Shown here piece by piece: positions 59,201 to 64,000 of a stretch of DNA of 64,000 nt. Position numbers and translations under genes: made by a program. Under the pieces are notes generated by a model that was given only the letters and a program-made list of their open reading frames with translations, did no database searches and was not told the origin of the DNA. Source of the DNA: Acanthaster planci (taxonomy: Eukaryota > Echinodermata > Asteroidea > Valvatida > Acanthasteridae); contig NW_019091585.1 in NCBI RefSeq assembly GCF_001949145.1, forward strand, positions 74,252 to 138,251, in the 5' to 3' direction. Positions within the stretch are counted from its first letter, which is position 1; each line of letters begins with the position of its first letter.

Positions 59201-61641
59201 CAGTTGCATTGGTGGTGTTCAGAAGCTGACCCACGTTAGGCCGTACAGGTATGCTGGACTGGACAGCAGAGGTGGACTGGGAACTAGGTCTCTGTAATGC
59301 TGGGGAGCCAGGCTATAAAAGTGAAAGGTGCAAATGGAACATCTGTCAGTTTAGTCATTATGGTCTTGTAATATGCAATGAGCAAGTTTAGTATTAAGAG
59401 AGGGTCTGCTCAAAATAAAGCTTGTCGCAGGTTGGTTGAGAACATGCGGCCACACCCCAACTCCCAGGAACTGAACATGTTCAGGTTACCATGATCTCAG
59501 GTGCCTTATTCCCCAATGCCCTTTGCTTTTTGAAATACTGAACTGGTTTACTACCAAAGAGAGCCTACCTTGCATATGTTACTATCCTCTTTCAACTACC
59601 ACAGTATACCATTTTATTTTCGGAGTCTACTAATAGAGCAACTGTCTACAGCTTGAAAACAAAAATTACCTAAACAGATTACAATTTTTGCACTTTAAAA
59701 TTTCGGAAGCTTGGGGCAAATAAATGTGCCTGTAAATGCAGGGCTTCAAAACCATTTAGAATTGTCTTTCAGAAAGACATGTACGTCAATTCCCAGGTTG
59801 TAATTTGTTATTGGAGCGTGATCCCTGGCTACATGGGATGGTGTTTCAGGTTTAATGGCTTCTAGCTAGCGCCCCAAACATATTGACAGATGGGAATAGC
59901 CATGATGATTCAGGGGCTGGATATCTCGGTTGGTAGAGCAATAGATACGAAGGTCGCAGGTTCAAATTGTGCTTCAGTCAATTCTTTGTTCATCTCTTTA
60001 TTATCATTTAAAAGTGCCTAGTCAGTTTCCCCATATACATGTATTTTGTTTCACATTTTTTTTTCCAAATTACAAAAGAGAAAAAGTGAGGAATTGGGTA
60101 GGCCCAGACCTGAATCTGCACAAATTCCAACACTGCTTAGTTAGAGTACAGTCACATGAATGCCCCTTTATCACTTTGTACATGTACTTTGTATGATGGG
60201 TTTGTAAAAGTAAGTGATTTTGGCCTAACCATACAAACTCAGCTGGGCCAACAGGATTCCTTTCAAAATCAAAATGAACTTGAGTTTGGATGACAGTCTG
60301 GATCCTGGACTACAAGAACGTATTTGACCTTTCTGCAGCAGGGCTACATACCTGCACCTGTCTGAATGTGACAGCCCCTGGCACTGTCCCACTTGGTAAA
60401 TGCTGTATTTGGCTCCCAGGGCCAATTGAACTGTTCACCACAGCATGGATGTTACCGTCCTTGTTTATCAACATGACACCTGGAGGTAAAGATGTACCCT
60501 GTGGCAGACGAAACTGCACAGCTCCACCACCAGGCGTTCGGGGAGCGATTACTTGTGGTGACGTTAATCGTACATGTTGCACCTGAGGGCTTGCAGCGAT
60601 AAGGTTAGGCTGTCCAGAAGTGGCAACGCTTGACAGTTTCACTTGGGATACGGTCGTGGTTGCCAGGGTGACAACTGAACCGCTGGAAGCATTGGACTTG
60701 ATGCTGGGAGTTTGAACCTGTAATGAAGGCGCAGGCCGCAGAACTATCTGGGGCTGCGTAGTGGCTGCACTCACAGGTGATGCCGTTTGGTGCGGTGTTG
60801 GGGCTACAACAGCTGTTTTAATGGGTTGCTTTGCACCGGTTGTCAGATGTTCCCTTATTGTTTGTGCTGAGTTGGCCTGACTCTGTCCACTGATTCCTGT
60901 GCTCGGTGCTGAGCCAGAACTTAAGACACTGCTTGTTACTGTAGTCAGTGCTGTGCCGGATTGTGTTACTGGTTGTCCTTGCTGTTGCACACTGCCTAAT
61001 TTCACAACTGTTCTTGCTTTCGAATCTAGCACTGCACTTTTGACAACACTGATGTTGGATATATTTGCAGCAGTTGAAACAGTAGTTAATGCGGTGCCAC
61101 CCGGTAGTGTAATGACTCGTACACACGTTGGTGGTGTAGGACTGGGAGCAGACGGCGTTGGCTTGGCGCTGCTGGAGTTGGCAACGGCACTGTTGATTGC
61201 GATCCCATTCCCAGGGCGATTATTGCTCTCCTGAACTGCTGGCGCTGTGCTTGGATTCTGCTCCTTACTGTTCTGGGCATTAGCAGCAGTTCCAGAAGCA
61301 ATGGAGGCGAGGTTGTCGGGGGCCTTATCCCCGCCAGAGGAGGGCTGTTGCAAAGTTGCCGTGACCACGACGGTGGGGACCGCGGCGGCCGTACCCGGTC
61401 CATCTTGGCCCGCGTTGATTTGCGATGCGGTCGGGTGCGTTGAATTCTCGGTCACGTCCCCTGGAGTTGCACCAGGTTTGCTCACATGATTTGAGCCAAC
61501 AGCGGCTGTATCGAGTGAACTGGAAGTTGCTGCAGTGTTTCCAGCAGCGAGTTTAGACTCAAGTGATCCAATCAGTGCGCTTACTGCTGTTTCGTCGACC
61601 ACAGACGAAAGAATATCTTCGATGGACGTTGTGCCCGCCAT
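47173..61641 (-). CDS. TAF4: TAF4, transcription initiation factor TFIID subunit 4
   Basis: TAF4 is a core TFIID scaffold in the nucleus; it pairs with TAF12 through histone folds and contacts activators. Eleven coding exons join in phase: 60352-61641, 58812-59312, 58067-58156, 56075-56398, 55200-55369, 54115-54284, 53435-53565, 52973-53098, 50824-51000, 49624-49683 and 47173-47277. They total 3144 bases, or 1047 residues; human TAF4 is about 1085. Domains in order: a conserved N-tip ([17 protein letters not shown]), a Ser/Thr/Ala-rich activator-binding region to about 555, the TAFH/NHR1 domain at 559-650, a Gln-rich stretch, a serine-rich exon (736-791), and the C-terminal TAF4 domain at 793-1047. 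That domain begins [20 protein letters not shown] and contains an SV40-like PRKKRKV (977-983). The protein ends VNFRDLIF ... FKMFLK, as human ends AFLK. The N gap at 52160-52942 is in intron 8, and homology is continuous across it. Confidence 0.96.
47748..48336. mobile_element. PiggyBac-like non-autonomous element with TTAA ends
   Basis: TTAA flanks both ends (47744-47747 and 48337-48340). The left end is CCACTTTGCGCCGG and the inverted right end CCACTTCGTGCAGG, with 11 of 14 matching. Sub-terminal CCGGACCGGG and CCCGGCCAGG words lie in inverted orientation. TTAA targets and CCCTTTGCGC-like ends are typical of piggyBac relatives. It lies in TAF4 intron 10 and shows no transposase frame. Confidence 0.68.
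49624..49683 (-). CDS. TAF4: TAF4 exon 10 (residues 994-1013, Ser/Gly linker)
   Basis: Twenty codons ([20 protein letters not shown]) lie between TTGCAG and GTATGG, phase 0 at both ends. The composition matches the Gly/Ser linker at this place in human TAF4. With little homology of its own, the exon is supported by phase and context. Confidence 0.8.
50824..51000 (-). CDS. TAF4: TAF4 exon 9 (residues 935-993, nuclear localisation motif)
   Basis: It encodes [20 protein letters not shown], then [17 protein letters not shown], matching human TAF4. PRKKRKV resembles the classic monopartite nuclear import signal. It ends SSPG before GTAGGT. Confidence 0.95.
51240..51420. repeat. Diverged dispersed repeat in TAF4 intron 8
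   Basis: Words such as GTTCACCA, then ATCACAAAATTTG, then GGCAAATATGACAAGCCTGA occur in the same order as at about 54830-54960 in intron 5. The two stretches look like members of one old repeat family. Confidence 0.5.
52160..52942. other. Assembly gap (783 N) inside TAF4 intron 8
   Basis: All bases are N. TAF4 homology is continuous from exon 8 to exon 9, so no conserved exon needs to be hidden here. Confidence 0.99.
52973..53098 (-). CDS. TAF4: TAF4 exon 8 (residues 893-934)
   Basis: It encodes [20 protein letters not shown], then an Arg/Glu-rich helix ending LLLRAAK, matching human [19 protein letters not shown]. It is bounded by TCTGCAG and GTATTA. The assembly gap starts 30 bases downstream, inside the intron. 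Confidence 0.95.
53435..53565 (-). CDS. TAF4: TAF4 exon 7 (residues 849-892)
   Basis: It completes a Cys codon and encodes [20 protein letters not shown], then [12 protein letters not shown], matching KKHGITELHPDVVSYVSHAT in human. It ends EIYR before GTAAGC. Confidence 0.94.
54115..54284 (-). CDS. TAF4: TAF4 exon 6 (residues 792-848, histone-fold start)
   Basis: The exon reads [20 protein letters not shown], then [14 protein letters not shown], matching human TAF4 almost residue for residue. It ends with one base of a split Cys codon before GTGAG. Confidence 0.96.
54914..55139. repeat. Two-copy tandem duplication, 113-base unit
   Basis: 54914-55026 and 55027-55139 are nearly identical; both start CGCCTTTCACAAGGCAAATG and differ by only a few substitutions. 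The high identity points to a recent duplication in TAF4 intron 5, inside an older dispersed repeat. Confidence 0.88.
55200..55369 (-). CDS. TAF4: TAF4 exon 5 (residues 736-791, serine-rich)
   Basis: By my translation 31 of 56 complete codons are Ser, with Lys, His and Arg between, ending [13 protein letters not shown] plus two bases. The acceptor is ACTAG and the donor GTAAGT, and phases agree with both neighbours. Confidence 0.85.
56075..56398 (-). CDS. TAF4: TAF4 exon 4 (residues 628-735, end of TAFH and Gln-rich)
   Basis: It opens [11 protein letters not shown], closing the TAFH domain. A Ser/Thr/Ala stretch follows, then the Gln-rich [19 protein letters not shown]. It ends KPQ before GTGTGT, phase 0. 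Confidence 0.93.
56754..57043. repeat. TAGCCCACCGGGC repeat pair
   Basis: TAGCCCACCGGGCTA at 56754-56768 is a palindrome with a three-base centre. TAGCCCACCGGGC recurs at 57031-57043, with a related TAGCCCG at 56786. The pair may be the ends or sub-repeats of a mobile element in TAF4 intron 3. Confidence 0.45.
58067..58156 (-). CDS. TAF4: TAF4 exon 3 (residues 598-627, TAFH)
   Basis: Thirty codons between CTATAG and GTATGT encode [20 protein letters not shown], which is nearly identical to the SSPQPYLVPFLK block of human TAF4. The exon has no ATG. Confidence 0.95.
58351..58563. mobile_element. Candidate small MITE in TAF4 intron 2
   Basis: The left end is TTAAGGGCCTTTCC and the inverted right end TTAAAGGGCCTATA. 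These are similar apart from one extra A, and both begin with TTAA. The 213-base interior has no open frame. Confidence 0.35.
58812..59312 (-). CDS. TAF4: TAF4 exon 2 (residues 431-597, start of TAFH)
   Basis: The acceptor is TTTTATAG. The first 128 codons are Gly/Val/Ser/Pro-rich. The exon then encodes the first half of the TAFH helix bundle, with [18 protein letters not shown] and [11 protein letters not shown]. The donor is GTGAGT in phase 0. Confidence 0.94.
59912..59980 (+). repeat. tRNA-like Pol III head (possible SINE) in TAF4 intron 1
   Basis: ATCTCGGTTGGTAGAGC (59923-59939) resembles a tRNA D-arm and A box. GGTTCAAATTG (59959-59969) resembles a B box at normal spacing. The arms do not fold into a full cloverleaf, so it is probably the head of a tRNA-derived SINE. 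Confidence 0.55.
60352..61641 (-). CDS. TAF4: TAF4 exon 1 (residues 1-430)
   Basis: The ATG at 61641 sits in AAGATGG and is followed by [20 protein letters not shown] (about 15-34), equivalent to VDEKVVSDLVGSLESQLAA of human TAF4. The rest is low-complexity Ser/Thr/Ala/Pro/Gln sequence. It ends TFRQVQ before GTATGT. The frame stays open upstream to an ATG at 61833, but homology supports 61641. Confidence 0.93.
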
Positions 61642-61648
61642 CTTTACC
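61630..61648 (-). promoter_or_regulatory. YY1-like motif overlapping the TAF4 start codon
   Basis: The minus strand reads AAAGATGGCGGGC, with the TAF4 ATG inside it. This matches the YY1 consensus AAGATGGCGGC, which in many housekeeping genes lies in the 5'UTR or over the start codon. Confidence 0.5.
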
Positions 61649-61676
61649 CCGCGATGGCATAAAAGATAATGAAAGA

Positions 61677-61685
61677 GCGCATGCG
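61677..61685. promoter_or_regulatory. NRF1-like palindrome upstream of TAF4
   Basis: GCGCATGCG lies 36 bases upstream of the ATG and matches the core of the NRF1 site, common in CpG-type housekeeping promoters. Confidence 0.5.
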
Positions 61686-61718
61686 TGAAGATACTATTAT
61701 GGGATTTGTCAGCTGACG

Positions 61719-61728
61719 AGAGGGCGCT
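61719..61728 (+). promoter_or_regulatory. CTCF-like AGAGGGCGCT word near the TAF4 promoter
   Basis: The word matches the core of the CTCF consensus. The same word occurs at 35044-35053 and 40591-40600 on the plus strand. On the minus strand, AGAGGGCGC occurs at 27004-27012 and at about 31820-31828, and a GGAGGGCGC variant at 13830-13838. Confidence 0.35.
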
Positions 61729-63830
61729 AGACATTCTCAGGCTTCGTCGTAACATCTTACGGCTATGGCTGGAAACAACACGTGTGTTTACGGTTAGCCA
61801 TTGGCTGGAGGCTGCAGTCACTTTCGTGTCCACGTACGTTATTTACGGCCATAGCCACTTGATATGAACAAGGTACGGCTTCACAGACGTTGATGGCTCG
61901 ACCGCCGCTCATAATGAGCCCCTTTTTTGTCAAGGTCATGGGCGAAAGTTGACGGGTGGGGCGTGCAGATCCATGGGTGTATTAGGTATAGGTAGGCGGA
62001 GGTTTGCTGGAATTGAACCACAAAATCAGAAAGGAATAGGCAAACATTTAAAAAAAAAGTTCACGTTCACGTGATATCTCACTTTTAACTGACGGTGCGT
62101 GTTGCGGCCGATCGAACGGTACAGTGACCAGAAGAGGAGGTGTGTTGAATGATTCACGATCATAGGCAGCCGCGTGTCTAGCTTTTGCATCGGAGGGGGG
62201 GGGATTCAAAAGTGATGTGTCTTCTGGCTTATTCAACATGATGTTTTGGGGAGAAAAAATATCCAAAGCCTTACGTCCTGACATTCTTGCTTTTATGTAG
62301 TAGTGTTGTTTCGTTAGGGTTTTAGTGTTAATATTTAAAGAACATAATATTACTATTATTAAACTAAAAACGTTCGGAAGCAGGGTGCTCTCCCCCCAGC
62401 CCTCTCTGAATACTCATGAGTATTATGTGCTTCGGATTGTCTCCTCGTTCGTCATTAGCCGCACCATACACGCGAGCTATCCGTTCCAATAGCTGTTTTT
62501 CGCCTAAAACTGCCTGCGCAGGCCAAATCACACGTGATTTGCATGCACTCAAATTCTCTATATGAAATACAGCATTTTGTGTCAAATGAACTTGATGATT
62601 TGTAGAAAAGACAGGTTTAGGCGAGCACAGAAAATACCCGATGCGTCTGAGTGGGATTTGGAAGAAATCGGTGCCTGAAAACGATCTATTTTTCGAGTTG
62701 TGCCGTAAGCATCGATATTTCGAAATGGCGAGGGGTTTCAAGATTAGGGGGGATTTTAGGGGTGACCTTCTGTGGATACAAATATCTTCAGAAGTCATCG
62801 GTTAACGAATGAAAATTATTTTAAAAAGGAAATGAAAACTCATGAACCAGGCTTTAATTTGACGCGCGTCTCGCTTGAGAAACTCGTTAGTATTTTTCTG
62901 TAGGCTATTTTTTAAAGCTCGGGTATTTCTCACTGTTGGCTATGGCAATTTATTTAGTGGTGTGCAACCTATTGGGGTGCAGTCCACTAATTCATGTGAG
63001 AATTTCTGGCCAGCTCATTAGCATTAAAAGTGCCCAAACAATATCTTCTTATAAAGAATATGACCCCCAAAATGGCGAAATTGTGCAAATCGTTGCCAGA
63101 ATCAACTCCCTGGGACTCTGTGCTTTCATCTGAGTGAAGAATGGCTGAAAAAATACGGTTGAAAATGGTCCTCAGTGCCAGAAAAAATTGAGGGTTGTCA
63201 CTTTAAAAATGCCTGCAAGCAGACTTCGGAAATATCACTTTTCGGGGGGTGACATTGTTTTGTGGAAATAACAAGTTCTACTTTGACAAGCTGGTTGAAG
63301 GATAGCGACAATCAATTGAATTTAAATCTTCAAAGAGCACCTTCCTGTCTCAGTTAACCTTACTTTCAACTTTGTTTCACGATTTTCACACTAGGAGTAT
63401 ATTCGTGGGCACAACTGTGATGCTGCCCTGGGAGTAAGCCTCAATGCAAGATAGTATTGATAGGAAGAAGCCCACTTGTACTGATGTATTCACATTTAAT
63501 CTTCACACAACGAAAAATACGACAACTTAAGGTCACAAAGGTTCAAAATGAATTACAGCATGGGAGGAAAAGTGCTCACTTTTCCACTACATCTTTACAG
63601 AGAAGCAATTTCCTATAAAGAGGCACCATTCACAGGACATCATGGCAAGGTGTCTGAAGAACTACACCACAGATCAGATCCACCACATAAGATAACGTGT
63701 AGTTTTGCTACGTGATGCGCTATTTGTAGCGTTTTGGTCACTCAGTCTTTACACAGAAACATTCTGTGCAGTAAGGTTAGTTGTTTTGTTATATCCGTAA
63801 CAGGAACAGCGAAGAGCAGCTTCTTTGAAA

Positions 63831-63900
63831 TAGCCAAATGGTTTAAGTCGCGGTTTTCAGATCGTTAGGCGCTGGGTTCGAATCCCAGCGGTAGCGTTTT
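63831..63900 (+). repeat. tRNA-like element with A box, B box and T-run terminator
   Basis: TAGCCAAATGG (63831-63841) resembles an A box. GGTTCGAATCC (63875-63885) is a perfect B box inside a five-pair T stem (CTGGG/CCCAG) with loop TTCGAAT. It is followed by CGGTAGCG and a TTTT run. The 5' acceptor strand GCTACCG is missing, so it is a tRNA pseudogene or a tRNA-derived SINE head rather than a working tRNA. Confidence 0.55.
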
Positions 63901-64000
63901 ATTTTCCCAACGCTTGCTGTCAGTCAGTAGCTATAAGAGACGTTAAATTCACCCCGTCAAATACCATCAGTACCTTAGCCTACCGGGTAAGCTCTTCTGT

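Larger units (their letters stand above)
61642..64000. other. TAF4 upstream flank and right end of window
   Basis: After the promoter-proximal motifs I see no gene. A 9-base G run lies near 62195, and a tRNA-like segment with Pol III boxes at 63831-63900. The last 30 bases (GCCTACCGGGTAAGCTC) also look tRNA-like but are cut off by the window end. Confidence 0.55.

Noticed and set aside
60899-61489. Plus-strand open frames antisense to TAF4 exon 1
   Set aside because: Low-complexity shadows of the Ser/Ala/Thr-rich TAF4 frame.
62364-62798. 144-codon minus-strand open frame upstream of TAF4
   Set aside because: No recognisable homology. It could be repeat-derived and I cannot support it as a gene.
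63831-63900. Working tRNA gene
   Set aside because: The T arm is perfect but the acceptor stem lacks its 5' partner, so a full cloverleaf does not form.

Overview
This is eukaryotic nuclear DNA from an animal. Genes are split by GT-AG introns, coding density is low, and the three proteins are metazoan families. The proteins are close to vertebrate homologues. Introns and spacers are full of the palindromic hexamer repeat (TACATG)n and of TACCGGTA-like words. Together these suggest an invertebrate deuterostome such as a lancelet, hemichordate or echinoderm, but I cannot name the species from sequence alone. Two runs of N (1-261 and 52160-52942) are assembly gaps.

Layout. (1) 949-13614, minus strand: a cathepsin A-like lysosomal serine carboxypeptidase (peptidase S10). 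Eight coding exons can be chained with matching reading phases. The 3' end, with the catalytic Asp and His, lies beyond the left gap. (2) 13615-22559: gene-free spacer with CpG-rich patches. (3) 22560-23342, minus strand: an intronless coding region for a KCTD1/KCTD15-type BTB protein of 260 residues. (4) 23350-47172: about 24 kb with no convincing gene, poor in the TACATG repeats that fill the left third. It is the upstream flank of the KCTD gene and the downstream flank of TAF4. (5) 47173-61641, minus strand: a complete TAF4 gene (TFIID subunit 4) of 11 coding exons and 1047 residues, in which every exon junction keeps phase. (6) 61642-64000: the TAF4 promoter side, then repeats, including tRNA-like Pol III box sequences.

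How the genes relate. They belong to no common pathway: one is a lysosomal hydrolase, one a developmental transcriptional co-regulator, and one a general transcription factor subunit. The arrangement is still notable. In human, as I recall, TAF4B and KCTD1 are close neighbours on 18q11.2, so KCTD1/15-TAF4 adjacency may be ancient. The 24 kb spacer between them is a candidate regulatory block for KCTD.

Mobile DNA is mostly short and non-autonomous. The clearest pieces are a pogo/Tigger-like MITE with TA duplications (10185-10357) and a piggyBac-like element with TTAA ends (47748-48336). There are also several fold-back elements and tRNA-derived fragments. I found no CRISPR array, operon or other prokaryotic feature, and no evidence of a wholly new system. 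The strongest leads are the KCTD-TAF4 linkage, the regulatory spacer, and the substituted oxyanion-loop motif in the carboxypeptidase.
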